Source of the DNA: Deinococcus sp. YIM 77859
Lineage (GTDB): Bacteria > Deinococcota > Deinococci > Deinococcales > Deinococcaceae
Assembly (NCBI RefSeq): GCF_000745175.1
Contig: NZ_JQNI01000002.1
Coordinates: forward strand, 1,097,001-1,161,000
Direction: 5' to 3'
DNA length: 64,000 nt
A program made the translations under genes and the position numbers. The notes under the pieces were generated by a model. That model made no database searches. It saw nothing but the letters and a program-made list of their open reading frames with translations, and was not told the DNA's origin. This document shows, piece after piece, positions 44,439 to 56,068 of the stretch (position 1 is the first letter of the stretch; every line of letters starts with the position of its first letter).

Positions 44439-45098
44439 ATGAAGATCAAACAATGCCTGGTGATCGGCCTGGGCCGCTTCGGGAGCGCGGTCGCCACCAC
44501 CCTCTACGAGATGGGCCATGAAGTTGTGGCCGTCGATCAAAACGAAGAGAACGTCGAGCGGGTGATGAACCGCGTGACGCACGCCGCGGTTGTGGACGCC
44601 ACCGACGAGCGGGCGCTGCGCAGTATTGGGGCGGCTGATTTCGACGTGGTCGTCGTCGCCATCGGAACGGACGTGCAGGCCAACATTCTCGCCACCATGA
44701 ACGTCAAGAGCCTGGGGGCCCCCTACGTCGTGACCAAGGCGATCGACGAGATGGCGCGCCGCGTTCTGGAGCGCATCGGCGCGGACCTGGTCATTCGGCC
44801 CGAGCACGACATGGGGGTGCGCCTCGCGCGGCAGATCGCAACGCCCAACATCGTGGACACGCTCGACCTGGGGGGCGACTACGCCATCGTCGAGATCGAG
44901 GCCAACGAGCGCCTGCGCGGGACCCTGCGCGACCTGAACCTCACCGGGCGCTTTGGGGTGCAGGTGATCGCGGTGAGCCGGGCGGGCAAGGTGGAGGTCA
45001 CGCCCCGGGCCGAAGAGGCCATTCGCCCCCACGACAAGCTGGTCGTGATCGGAACGGGGCACAGCATCGACGAGCTGCGGCGCTACCTGGGCGACTAG
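44439..45098 (+). CDS. ktrA: K+ channel gating subunit, TrkA/KtrA (RCK) family
   Basis: 219 residues. RCK_N Rossmann domain with VIGLGRFGSAVA at residues 8-19 and the acidic strand-end D (VAVDQNEENVERV) favouring NAD or ATP binding; RCK_C domain about residues 135-219 (YAIVEIEANERL). It forms a cytoplasmic ring that gates KtrB. The ATG follows GAGGAAG. A single KtrA gene serves two KtrB genes in this operon. Confidence 0.93.
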   Translation: MKIKQCLVIGLGRFGSAVATTLYEMGHEVVAVDQNEENVERVMNRVTHAAVVDATDERALRSIGAADFDVVVVAIGTDVQANILATMNVKSLGAPYVVTKAIDEMARRVLERIGADLVIRPEHDMGVRLARQIATPNIVDTLDLGGDYAIVEIEANERLRGTLRDLNLTGRFGVQVIAVSRAGKVEVTPRAEEAIRPHDKLVVIGTGHSIDELRRYLGD

Positions 45099-45165
45099 GT
45101 TCCCCTCACCGGGGGCCCAGCGCGGTCCGGCCGCTCGCTCGGCGTCTGGAGGCGCAGGCCGCACT

Positions 45166-45202
45166 GACGCCCGCCGGAACCCGCGCCTCTTCCGCGGGCG
45201 TC
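45166..45202. terminator. Bidirectional hairpin between ktrA and the MBL gene
   Basis: GACGCCCG with CGGGCGTC as outer arms, extended by CGGAA/TTCCG, with one bulged C, around a ten-base loop. It abuts the stop codon of the convergent MBL gene. T tracts are short, so efficiency is uncertain. Confidence 0.6.
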
Positions 45203-46030
45203 TTAGGCCAGGGGAAGTTCTAGCCCGTCTTGCGCAAAGGCCCAGCCCACCGGCAGCGGCAGCGCCCGCACGTCCACGCCGTGCGAAAGGTGGGTGAGGT
45301 AGACGCGGCGGGCCGAGCGGGCCCAGGGCAGGGCGAGCGCCTCGCGCACGTCGTACACGCTGCGCCCGGCGTGTGCGGCGGCAGACTCGTCGGCAAAGGA
45401 CGTCCCCAGAATGAGCAGGTCGAGGTCGCCCAACCAGCGCGTGGCCACCTCCTGCGGAATGTCGATGGCGTCCGTGACGTAGGCCGCCGCAAACCCGGGA
45501 CGGTCGAGGCGAAAGGCGTAGCTGTATCCGTTCGCCCCGTGCGGAACCCGAAAGGCACGAACACGCAGCCCCGCTGTCACCAGCCCCTCTTCGGGAAGGA
45601 CCTGGACCGGCGCCCCGTGCCGGAAGGCGTACCCGAAGCGCTCGGCCACCTGCGGGAGGACCTCAGCGGGCGTGTAGACGGCAATGGGCGCCACCCCACC
45701 CCTTGTCGGTCCGTCACCGCTCGCGGAGGCGGCATAGTCGAGCACATCCCCCAGGCCCAGCAGGTGATCGTTGTGCGCGTGCGAGATCAGTACGGCATCC
45801 GGCACAAGCGGCTCTGGCAGCCGCGCAAGCTGGCCATGCAGGTCGGGACCGCAGTCGAGCAGCAGGGTCTGTGGGACACCGTTCGGGTCGGCGCCCCGAA
45901 TGAGGGCGGCGCTGCGGGTGCGGCGGTTGCGGCCGCCGGCGCGGGCGTCCGTGCAGACGGGGCAGGCACACCAGAAACGCGGCACGCCCTTGCTGTCCGC
46001 GGTGCCCAGGAAGGTGAGACGCGGGCTCAA
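45203..46030 (-). CDS. Metallo-beta-lactamase-fold phosphodiesterase (PhnP-like)
   Basis: 275 residues. Metal motif HAHNDH near residue 84 with later TDAID and LTHLSHG; the N-terminal cysteine cluster GVPRFWCACPVC fits the structural zinc site of PhnP-type cyclic phosphodiesterases. Known relatives hydrolyse ribosyl 1,2-cyclic phosphate, or act on cyclic nucleotides or RNA ends; the substrate here is uncertain. No phn genes are nearby. The TTG start overlaps the trpC stop (TTGA), so it is translationally coupled to trpC. Confidence 0.82.
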   Translation of the reverse strand: MSPRLTFLGTADSKGVPRFWCACPVCTDARAGGRNRRTRSAALIRGADPNGVPQTLLLDCGPDLHGQLARLPEPLVPDAVLISHAHNDHLLGLGDVLDYAASASGDGPTRGGVAPIAVYTPAEVLPQVAERFGYAFRHGAPVQVLPEEGLVTAGLRVRAFRVPHGANGYSYAFRLDRPGFAAAYVTDAIDIPQEVATRWLGDLDLLILGTSFADESAAAHAGRSVYDVREALALPWARSARRVYLTHLSHGVDVRALPLPVGWAFAQDGLELPLA

Positions 46031-46815
46031 GAGGCCATCAGCGCGCGGGCGGCACGGGTCAGGTCGCCGCTCCCCGCGAGGCTGGTTCCAACGAGCACGG
46101 CGTCGGCCAGACCGCGGACCCCGCGCAGGTCGTCGGGCGTGCGGTAGCCGCTCTCTGCGACGAGCAGGCCCGCAAAGCCCGCCCCACGGGCGCGGCGCAT
46201 CAGCCGGGGGCTCACCGACAGATCGGTCGCCAGGGTGGTGAGGTCGCGGTTGTTGACCCCGATGATATCGGCACCGGCGGCGAGGGCCAAGTCCAGTTCC
46301 CGCTCGTCGTGCACCTCGACCAAGGCGTCCAGGCCGAGGTGATGGGCCATCTCCAGGTAGGCCCCGACGGCCTCACCCAGCACGCTGACCATGAGCAGGG
46401 CCGCCGCCGCGCCCCAATCGGCGGCCTCACGGAGCATGGCCGGATGAATGACAAAGTCTTTGCGCAGCACCGGTACCGTCACCGCCCCTACGACCGCCCG
46501 CAGGGCCTGCGGGGTGCCGTCAAAGTGCCGGGGTTCGGTCAGGACGCTGATCGCCGCCGCGCCCCCCGCCGCGTAGGCCTGCGCCGCCGACGCCGGGTCA
46601 AGGGGCGCGATGGCTCCCGCGCTGGGGCTCGCGCGCTTGACTTCTGCAATCAGGGCGAGGCCGGGGCCAGCCAGGGCGGCACGAAAGGTTTCGGCACGCG
46701 GGCGAGCGGGGCCCAGGTCGGTGCAGGCTCCGGCGTAGTCCTCGGCACGCTCACGGACGATGCGGCCCAGCACCCCCGGCACGCGGTCAACAGCTGTCAC
46801 AGGCAGGCCCGTCAT
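46027..46815 (-). CDS. trpC: Indole-3-glycerol-phosphate synthase
   Basis: 262 residues; ring closure step of tryptophan synthesis. TIM-barrel motifs: LIAEVKRASPSAGAI (catalytic Lys), VLRKDFVIHP, VEVHDERELDLAL, IGVNNRDL and VAESGY. The ATG is 7 nt after TATACT (46828-46823), leaderless. Other trp genes are not adjacent; it is paired instead with the MBL gene, and is divergent from hpt over a 49-bp gap. Confidence 0.95.
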   Translation of the reverse strand: MTGLPVTAVDRVPGVLGRIVRERAEDYAGACTDLGPARPRAETFRAALAGPGLALIAEVKRASPSAGAIAPLDPASAAQAYAAGGAAAISVLTEPRHFDGTPQALRAVVGAVTVPVLRKDFVIHPAMLREAADWGAAAALLMVSVLGEAVGAYLEMAHHLGLDALVEVHDERELDLALAAGADIIGVNNRDLTTLATDLSVSPRLMRRARGAGFAGLLVAESGYRTPDDLRGVRGLADAVLVGTSLAGSGDLTRAARALMAS

Positions 46816-46864
46816 GCGCCGGAGTATACGGGGAGCGGCGGGGGCGTGTTAGCCTGAGGCCGAT

Positions 46865-48690
<1,826 letters not shown>

Positions 48691-48749
48691 GGGGACCCCG
48701 CAGGGACAGCGCCGCCTCGGAAAGCGCCACAGTGTGCGAACATGCCGGG

Positions 48750-49112
48750 ATGAATCCGCTTCTTTGGCGCTCCATCCTGTTGACCGGCCTGTTGATCGCG
48801 GCCCTGAACGTGCTGTTCGCCGGGGCAGAATACGGCTTTGCCACCCTGCCCCTGTGGTTTTGGCTCGCGCAGCTTCTGCTGATTCCAGCCATGCTGGCTC
48901 CTGCTCGTCTCTTTCCGCAGGCGGCCATGACCCGCCCCTACCTGGCACGCGCGGCGCTGTATGGCTTGGGATGGGCCGCGCCCTACGCGGTCTACAAATT
49001 CACTGGGGACGCCCTGCGACCGACCTTCAGCCCCGTCGCCTCACTGGTCGGCGTGGTCTTGACCTGCCTGCTGTTCGGCCTGATCTTCGCAGCACTCCGC
49101 AAACCGCACTAA
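48750..49112 (+). CDS. Small four-helix membrane protein of unknown function
   Basis: 120 residues from ATG 48750, with four hydrophobic stretches: ILLTGLLIAALNVLFAG, LPLWFWLAQLLLIPAML, ARAALYGLGWAAPYAVYKF and VASLVGVVLTCLLFGLIFAAL. The frame is open upstream over the arsB 3' end but without start signals. No motif is recognised. It is followed 22 bp later by a phosphoesterase gene, with which it may be co-transcribed. Confidence 0.65.
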   Translation: MNPLLWRSILLTGLLIAALNVLFAGAEYGFATLPLWFWLAQLLLIPAMLAPARLFPQAAMTRPYLARAALYGLGWAAPYAVYKFTGDALRPTFSPVASLVGVVLTCLLFGLIFAALRKPH

Positions 49113-49133
49113 GCGGTCAGCGAGGAGGAAGCC

Positions 49134-49856
49134 ATGAGGTTGGCCATCCTAGGAGACATTCACGGGAACCGCTTCGCGCTGGAAGCGGTGTTGGAGGATA
49201 TCCGGCATGCTGCGCCCGACTTGGTTTGCAACCTGGGTGACAGCGTGTGGGGCGCAGCAGACCCAGCGGGAGCCTGGGCGCTTCAAGCCGAACACGCGCC
49301 CGTCACCGTACGCGGCAACACCGACGAGCGTGTAGCGGGGCTGCGGGAAGGCAAGGCGGCCATGCGTACCTGGCTCCTGGCCCAGCTTCCGCCCGAGGTG
49401 CCGGGCCTCCTCGCCGAGCTCCCCACCTGCGTGGACGTGGCAGACAGCGAGGTGCGCCTCTGTCACGGCAGCCCCCGCAGTCCCTGGGAGGACCTGCTGC
49501 TCACCGAGGAGGGGGGACACACCCGGCCCGCGCACTTCTCTGAGCTCTCGGAACGGCTGGGGGACTTCACCCCTGCATCAGGGGGGCGCGTCTGCGTCGT
49601 GGGGCACACCCATCACGAGATGCTGGCCGTGGTGAACGGCGTGACGGTCGTGAACGCGGGGCCGGTCAGCCGCCCAAAGGACGGGTTGCCGCTGGCCCGC
49701 TGGGTGCTGCTCACGCGCCGGGGCGGGACGTGGGCCGCCGAGTTCCGCCGCACCCCCTATGACGTGGAGGCAGCGGCCCGCTGGGCCAGGGCCCATGCTC
49801 CGGCGGGGCTGGGTGACTTCGAGGCGCAGTGGCTCCTGGCCGGGCGCGAACCCTGA
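49134..49856 (+). CDS. Calcineurin-like metallophosphoesterase (YfcE/MJ0936 type)
   Basis: 240 residues. Metal-site motifs in order: LGDIHGN (7-12), NLGDSVWG, RGNTDE, CHGSPR and VGHTHHEM, all ligands present. Members cleave phosphodiesters with Mn2+ or Ni2+; the physiological substrate is often unknown. The ATG follows GAGGAGGAAGCC. It converges with the VanW gene, stop to stop 7 bp apart. Confidence 0.9.
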   Translation: MRLAILGDIHGNRFALEAVLEDIRHAAPDLVCNLGDSVWGAADPAGAWALQAEHAPVTVRGNTDERVAGLREGKAAMRTWLLAQLPPEVPGLLAELPTCVDVADSEVRLCHGSPRSPWEDLLLTEEGGHTRPAHFSELSERLGDFTPASGGRVCVVGHTHHEMLAVVNGVTVVNAGPVSRPKDGLPLARWVLLTRRGGTWAAEFRRTPYDVEAAARWARAHAPAGLGDFEAQWLLAGREP

Positions 49857-49863
49857 GCGCTCC

Positions 49864-51561
49864 TCAGCCGCGCGGTCCGTACTCGTACACCGCGCGCCAG
49901 GGCTTATAGACGGTGCTGACCTTGTCGGTGCGGATGCCCTTCTCGTCTTTGATGGTCCGGGTGATGTAGAGGCTATAGCCGTCCTGCGCCCAGTCCACCT
50001 GACGGGTCACCCCGGCGGGCAGGTTGGGGTTGAACACGTACTGGGCTGGCGGGTGCGGCGTGCGCGAGAGGATCACGGCGGGGCTCACGGTCACGCTGCG
50101 CTTGGGCTTCACACCCCACACCTGCACCTCCAGGGTGCTCTTCGCGTCGTTGTTCACGGTGCGGATCAGGATGGGCGCGCCGGTATCATTGTTCATCTTG
50201 AGGTCAAGACCGGGGTCGTACACCGCCGCCTCGAAGCCCACCTGCGGCTCGTAGTACCGCACCCGGTAGGAGTGCTGGTTGCGTTCCACAACGGGGAGGC
50301 CCGCCGCATACAGGGCGCGAAAGGCGGTGGTGGACACCTGGCACACCCCGCCGCCCAGACCATCGACGGTGCGCCCCCCGCTGATGATCAGCCCACCCAC
50401 GAAGCCATTCTCGGGCGTAATGCCCCCCAGCGCCGCCAGAAAACTGAAGTTTTCGCCGGCGGGCACGACCACGCCGTCGATCTTGGCCGCCGCCGTCGCC
50501 ACGTTGATGCGCCGCTCGCGGCTGCTGCCGTGGTACGTGCTGGTGCCGGTCGCGATCAGCTCCAGGCGCTTGGGATCGGGCAATTCAGCGACCGTCAGCG
50601 TGGGCGAACTGACCTTGCTCGGCAGCACGACGCTCTGCACCGCGGGGTCCAGCACGGCCTGACGAAAGGCCGCCAAAGCCCGGGCACGGTCCGTGACGCG
50701 CCCGGCCCTGCCCGCGACCTTGACCAGCTGCCCGTCCTGGAGGACGTAACGGGCGTTTTGGGCGGGTTGATCGAGCTGCGCCGCCATTCGGTCAAACGCC
50801 GCACGAATGGTCTTTTCGTCGGGAACGATGCCCTCCGGGCGCACCCAGTACAGGTCGGCGACCTGAAGGGCGCTGAGGGTGCCGCCCCGCTCGCTGCCCT
50901 GGAGTTTGAGGGTCAAGGGCCGCATGAGGCGGTTGCCGCGCTCCACCTGCGCCCTCAGGGCCTGCGCCGTGCGCTGCGCCTTCCATTCGGTCACGGGCAC
51001 CGTCACGGTGGTGCGGGAGGGCTCGTTGGCCAAAGCATTGGCTGCGGCGGCAGCGTTGGGCCGCCGACCAGGGCTGTCCGGCAGCACCGCGTACCTTTTC
51101 GCCGTCTTGTCGAAGGTGATGACCGCGTTTTTCGGCTCGGCATACAGGTGACGTGTGAGGCGCTTGATGCCGTCCAAGGCCGCCGCAACGTCCACCCGCT
51201 CCACCAGGGGCAGGTTCTCCCCGTTCGCCTGACCCGCCCAGCCCCGCACCCGCTGAAGCAGGGTCCGCTCCCGACTGAGGCGCAGGGCGGTGTCTACGCT
51301 GGCCTCGGGATCGACCCGCCAGCCCAGCTGGTCTGCGCTCACGGTCCAGCGGTTCTCTCCGGCCACCACAGTCACCGGGTGCGGCGGCGGCAAACGGCCA
51401 GCCAAGGCGGCCAGCGCCTCCTCGCGCGTCAGGCCGCCGACGGGCACACCGGCCACGCGCAGGCCCGGCGCGATCTTCCCGTCGTCCTGAATGGCGACGC
51501 CCATCGCAAGAGCGCCGCCGAGCAACGCGGCGGCAGACAGACCAGTCACCCAGACCTTCAT
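49864..51561 (-). CDS. VanW-family protein with PG-binding_4-type region
   Basis: 565 residues from ATG 51561; a GTG one codon upstream is equally close to TACACT (51575-51570). A signal/membrane segment (VWVTGLSAAALLGGALAMGVA) puts it in the envelope. About residues 30-300 fit the YoaR/PG-binding_4 pattern (GVPVGGLTREEALAAL and a later repeat). The VanW domain follows, with GGGVCQVSTTAFRALYAAGLPVVERNQHS in it, including the conserved Cys. Function is not established; such proteins are linked to peptidoglycan or spore coats in Gram-positives. No van resistance genes are nearby. Confidence 0.82.
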   Translation of the reverse strand: MKVWVTGLSAAALLGGALAMGVAIQDDGKIAPGLRVAGVPVGGLTREEALAALAGRLPPPHPVTVVAGENRWTVSADQLGWRVDPEASVDTALRLSRERTLLQRVRGWAGQANGENLPLVERVDVAAALDGIKRLTRHLYAEPKNAVITFDKTAKRYAVLPDSPGRRPNAAAAANALANEPSRTTVTVPVTEWKAQRTAQALRAQVERGNRLMRPLTLKLQGSERGGTLSALQVADLYWVRPEGIVPDEKTIRAAFDRMAAQLDQPAQNARYVLQDGQLVKVAGRAGRVTDRARALAAFRQAVLDPAVQSVVLPSKVSSPTLTVAELPDPKRLELIATGTSTYHGSSRERRINVATAAAKIDGVVVPAGENFSFLAALGGITPENGFVGGLIISGGRTVDGLGGGVCQVSTTAFRALYAAGLPVVERNQHSYRVRYYEPQVGFEAAVYDPGLDLKMNNDTGAPILIRTVNNDAKSTLEVQVWGVKPKRSVTVSPAVILSRTPHPPAQYVFNPNLPAGVTRQVDWAQDGYSLYITRTIKDEKGIRTDKVSTVYKPWRAVYEYGPRG

Positions 51562-51637
51562 CACCCGGCAGTGTACGGAGGTTCAGCCCCGCGCAAGTGC
51601 GGGCTGGGCACATTCACGCTCGCCGCAGCCGTGCCGG

Positions 51638-52735
51638 TTACCGCCGCTCCGTTCCTACGCCCAGGTTCTGCGCGACTGTCTGGGCCACCTGCTTCTGGGT
51701 GTCCTGCACCTCCGCCACCACCCGTTCGCCGCCCTCCAGGTCCATGACGAAGTGGTCACCCTCCAGGCGAACGCGGCGCAGGATCTGCTCGTCACCCTCC
51801 TCACGGGTGGTGGCGCGCAGCTCAACGTACTTCTGCATGGGGGTACGAATCACTTTGGGCGCCAGCACCTCCTCCACCTGGAAGATGCCGCCGGAGTTGT
51901 TCATGGTGACGCTGATAAGCACCGGCTTGCTCTTGCCCCGCTCGATCACGACCTGATCCACCGCAAGCGCGCTGATGGAGTGGATATCCACGCTGCCAAG
52001 CGCAAAGGCTTTGCGGCCGCGCCCCTTGGTGATATCGGTTCCGTCCGCGACCGCCGTGATGCCGCCTTCCAGCGTGAGGGGCGGCGGGTTGAGGTCATGG
52101 CAGTCGATGGCACCCAGGATAAAGGAACGGACCTTGGTGCGCTTCAAGGGATCGGGGTACAGCGGGCCCAGAATCCGGTCGAGGATCGGCAGGGCGAGGG
52201 TCACCCCAAACTGCTCGTGGCCCACCCGGTGAATCTGGTTGCCGATGTCGTGCAGCATGGTCCCCAAAATCACCGCCAGGAACACGTCATCTGCGTCACC
52301 CACCCCGCTTTCCATGATGTCGGGTTTGACCCCCGCCTCGAGCAGCAGCTCGGTGATCGCCAGGCTCGCCGCACCGGTGATAAAGGCGTGAACGCGCCCG
52401 TGGTCGTTGTAGCCCAGCTTGCGCATCGTCACGTAGTTCGCCATGTCCCAGCAGGCGAGCGCTTCGGGATCGGTGCGCAGCGCCTCATAGGCGGCCAAGG
52501 CCCGCGGGGCGTTGGCCAGGTCGGCCTGAATGGCGCGGTGGGCTTCCTCGATGAGTTTGGACCGGGGCGTGGTGAATTCCACCATTCGCCTGCTGGGCAC
52601 TTCCAGAAGCGGCGTCGCCACTTCGGTCTCGGGACGGCGTCCCTCGACCTCCTGCACATGGCCGTCCGCCACACTCAGGGTAAATTTGCTCTCGCCTGTT
52701 CCCAGGGAGGGCGCCTGCGGCAGTTCTTCACTCAC
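51638..52735 (-). CDS. HD-superfamily metal-dependent hydrolase-like protein
   Basis: 365 residues. HD-type ligands: YNDHGRVHAFI (first His, near 113), GTMLHDIGNQIHRVGHE (HD pair near 160), GAIDCHDLNPPP. The HD core occupies about residues 90-250, and the C-terminal third (about 265-345) is beta-rich and may be a small regulatory domain (KPVLISVTMNNSGGIFQVEEVL). Related proteins are widespread as metal-dependent phosphohydrolases of unknown substrate. The start is 2 bp from the enoyl-CoA hydratase stop, so the two may be an operon. Confidence 0.75.
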   Translation of the reverse strand: MSEELPQAPSLGTGESKFTLSVADGHVQEVEGRRPETEVATPLLEVPSRRMVEFTTPRSKLIEEAHRAIQADLANAPRALAAYEALRTDPEALACWDMANYVTMRKLGYNDHGRVHAFITGAASLAITELLLEAGVKPDIMESGVGDADDVFLAVILGTMLHDIGNQIHRVGHEQFGVTLALPILDRILGPLYPDPLKRTKVRSFILGAIDCHDLNPPPLTLEGGITAVADGTDITKGRGRKAFALGSVDIHSISALAVDQVVIERGKSKPVLISVTMNNSGGIFQVEEVLAPKVIRTPMQKYVELRATTREEGDEQILRRVRLEGDHFVMDLEGGERVVAEVQDTQKQVAQTVAQNLGVGTERR

Positions 52736-52737
52736 CC

Positions 52738-53535
52738 TTACTCACCTTTGAACTCCGCGCGTCGCTTGGCGAGAAAGGCGCTGGTCCCCTCGCGGAAATC
52801 CTGGGTGGCCACCGCCAGGCCAAAGAGATCGGCTTCGACCTCCAGTCCGCCCTCTAGGGTGGTGTCGAGTCCCCGGCGCACCGCCTCCTTGACCAGCGAG
52901 AGGGCGATGGGCGCGTTCTGCAGCATCTGCTGGGCGACTTCTCGGGCCTTTTGCAGGGGGTCGTCGGCGACGTAGTTCACCAGGCCCAGGCTCAGGGCCT
53001 CCTCGGCGGTGACCTGCCGCGCTGTCAGCATCAGGTCCAGGGCTCGGCCAGCGCCGATCAGCCGGGCAAGGCGCTGCGTGCCGCCAAAGCCGGGAATCAG
53101 GCCCAGGGTCACTTCGGGCAGGCCCAGCCGAGCACGCGGGGACGCAACGCGGACGTCACAGGCCAGCGCGAGTTCCAGGCCGCCCCCCAACGCAAAGCCA
53201 TTCACGGCAGCAATCACGGGAATCGGCAGGGTGCTCACCTGATGCATCACGTCTTGCCCGGCCAGCGCGAGTTCTCGGCCCGCGTACACGTCACCGAGCT
53301 GCGCGAGCTCGCTGATATCAGCCCCTGCCACAAAGGCCCGGTCGCCTCCCCCGGTGATGATGAGCGCGCCGATCTCCGGGTTTTCGCCCACGAGGTCCAG
53401 CGCCTCGCGCAACTCGCTGAGGGTGTCGCCGTTGAGGGCATTGAGCGCCTTGGGGCGGCTGACAGTCAGCACCGCCAACGGGCCATGCTGATCGAGGTGC
53501 AGGTTGCGAAAGTCGAGCTCGTCAAGCATCGTCAT
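52738..53535 (-). CDS. Enoyl-CoA hydratase/isomerase
   Basis: 265 residues. Crotonase signature: AFVAGADISELAQL (oxyanion hole and CoA), NGFALGGGLELALACDVRVAS, and LPEVTLGLIPGFGGTQRL, with the Glu in the position of the catalytic acid/base. It would hydrate trans-2-enoyl-CoA in fatty-acid or amino-acid breakdown. An ATG one codon after the first Met is an alternative start. No other beta-oxidation genes adjoin. Confidence 0.92.
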   Translation of the reverse strand: MTMLDELDFRNLHLDQHGPLAVLTVSRPKALNALNGDTLSELREALDLVGENPEIGALIITGGGDRAFVAGADISELAQLGDVYAGRELALAGQDVMHQVSTLPIPVIAAVNGFALGGGLELALACDVRVASPRARLGLPEVTLGLIPGFGGTQRLARLIGAGRALDLMLTARQVTAEEALSLGLVNYVADDPLQKAREVAQQMLQNAPIALSLVKEAVRRGLDTTLEGGLEVEADLFGLAVATQDFREGTSAFLAKRRAEFKGE

Positions 53536-53593
53536 GCCTTCATCCTGACACGAGGCCGCCGCGGCAAGGGGAAGCCGGGCCGCAGTACGGGGC

Positions 53594-54310
53594 TCAGCAG
53601 CTGGCCAGCGTCACCACCGTGTCGAGCGCGACCCGAATCATCCGGTCCACCCCCTCGGCCAGCACCTCCCCGGGGACAAGCTGCGGGTCACCGATGTCGT
53701 TACTGCAGGTGGTCAGGCACCCGGCCCGCAGGCCATGCTGCGCGGCGACGAGGAAAAGGGCGCTGGCTTCCATCTCAAAGCCCAGCACGCCGCGCGCGGC
53801 CCACAGCCGAGCGTGTTCGGGTGTGCTCGCGTAAAAAGCGTCCTCGGTCATGATCAAGCCGACGTGGTGCGGCACGCCCTGGGCGCGAGCCGCCTGCACC
53901 GCGGCCTCGACCACCTCGAAGCTCGCCGCGGGCGCGTAGGGTGCTCCCCCCAGCAGCTGGCGGGTGGTGCCGTCGTGGGGAACGGCCGCCGTGGCCACCA
54001 CGAGGTCGGCGGGCTTCACCCGGGGCGTCGCGCCGCCCAGGGTCCCCACACGCAGAAGCGTTGTCGCGCCCAGCCGCGCGAGCTCCTCGGCGACGATGGC
54101 CGCGCTCGGGCAGCCCATGCCGGTGGTCTGCACGCTGACCCGAACACCGCGGTAGCTGCCGGTAAAGCCCAGCAGCTGCCGGTGTTCGGTGTAGAGTTCG
54201 GCGTCCTCCAGGTACGTCTCGGCGATGTGACGCGCCCGGTTGGGGTCGCCGGGCAACAGAACGTACTCGGCCACGTCGCCGGGCTGCGCACGAAGGTGAA
54301 TCTGACTCAT
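53594..54310 (-). CDS. deoD: Purine-nucleoside phosphorylase, DeoD type
   Basis: 238 residues from ATG 54310, where TATACT (54323-54318) is 7 nt upstream; the frame extends about 18 codons further without signals. Hexameric DeoD-type family: MSQIHLRAQPGDVAEYVLLPGDPNRA at the start (phosphate site near GDPNRA), TGMGCPSAAIVAEEL, and FEMEASALFLVAAQHG for ribose and metal-free base binding. The usual TVSD is CSND here. It splits purine (deoxy)nucleosides with phosphate and feeds hpt/xpt salvage. Confidence 0.93.
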   Translation of the reverse strand: MSQIHLRAQPGDVAEYVLLPGDPNRARHIAETYLEDAELYTEHRQLLGFTGSYRGVRVSVQTTGMGCPSAAIVAEELARLGATTLLRVGTLGGATPRVKPADLVVATAAVPHDGTTRQLLGGAPYAPAASFEVVEAAVQAARAQGVPHHVGLIMTEDAFYASTPEHARLWAARGVLGFEMEASALFLVAAQHGLRAGCLTTCSNDIGDPQLVPGEVLAEGVDRMIRVALDTVVTLASC

Positions 54311-54355
54311 GCGGGCGAGTATACGCGGGCACCGTTTCGCCCTGAGCCGTGAATT

Positions 54356-54384
54356 TTTCCACACAAGGGGGATCCGGTTATTCT
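54356..54384 (+). promoter_or_regulatory. Promoter of the SLH-protein gene leader
   Basis: TTTCCA (54356-54361), 17 bp, TATTCT (54379-54384). A start near 54391 would leave a leader of about 320 nt before the SLH gene, with a terminator 9 nt in. Confidence 0.5.
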
Positions 54385-54399
54385 CACCCCATCTTCACA

Positions 54400-54421
54400 G
54401 GGCGGCGAGATCCGCCCTTTT
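54400..54421 (+). terminator. Early terminator in the SLH-gene leader
   Basis: GGGCGG (54400-54405), six-base loop, CCGCCC (54412-54417), then TTTTCTTC. It lies about 9 nt after the expected start site; otherwise it could only be a stop for read-through from upstream on the plus strand, where no plus-strand gene lies closer than 4.5 kb. Confidence 0.65.
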
Positions 54422-54434
54422 CTTCTGAGGGGGA

Positions 54435-54713
54435 ATGAGCATTTTCTCATGAAGGTGATGGCTGAAGCTTCCAGAAGCTTTCTCATTTCTTTAGGAGAAA
54501 GTACGTTTTAGAGGCAACCCTTGCTCTCATTCGGGCTGAGCACTTTCTCATTATAGACTTAGTTTTGGCAAAAGCTCGTCAGGTTGAGAAAAAATCGGGG
54601 TGCTGGGGAGCCGCTCTCGCGGCACGATTCACAAGCCACTCACCGGGTCTGCCTACGGTGATCCCATGCACCAGGGCGGCAAGCCGTGCCTGTGCGAGAC
54701 AAAGGAGAACCTC
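54435..54713 (+). promoter_or_regulatory. AT-rich leader region with repeats upstream of the SLH gene
   Basis: No coding frame is seen. GC drops sharply over about 54422-54600. TTTCTCAT occurs three times (54443-54450, 54479-54486, 54544-54551). A 10-bp-spaced direct repeat GAAGCTT is at 54464-54470 and 54474-54480. A hairpin pairs CTTTCTC (54478-54484) with GAGAAAG (54495-54501). TATAGA (54552-54557) could be an alternative -10. Together these suggest a long structured leader or a regulator-binding array. Confidence 0.5.
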
Positions 54714-55979
<1,266 letters not shown>

Positions 55980-55998
55980 ACGCCCGTCCCCTCCCCTG

Positions 55999-56022
55999 AG
56001 GCCCCCCAGTGGGGCCTTTTTT
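55999..56022 (+). terminator. Terminator after the SLH gene
   Basis: AGGCCCC (55999-56005), five-base loop, GGGGCCT (56011-56017), with a run of six T at 56017-56022. Confidence 0.88.
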
Positions 56023-56068
56023 CCTGTTTGCCTGGCTTCCGCTTCACTTCGGGCGCTAGACTGATTCC

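Noticed and set aside
54464..54486. Alternating GAA/TTC units like a eukaryotic heat-shock element
   Set aside because: Bacteria have no HSF; the pattern is kept only as a 10-bp direct repeat and part of a hairpin.
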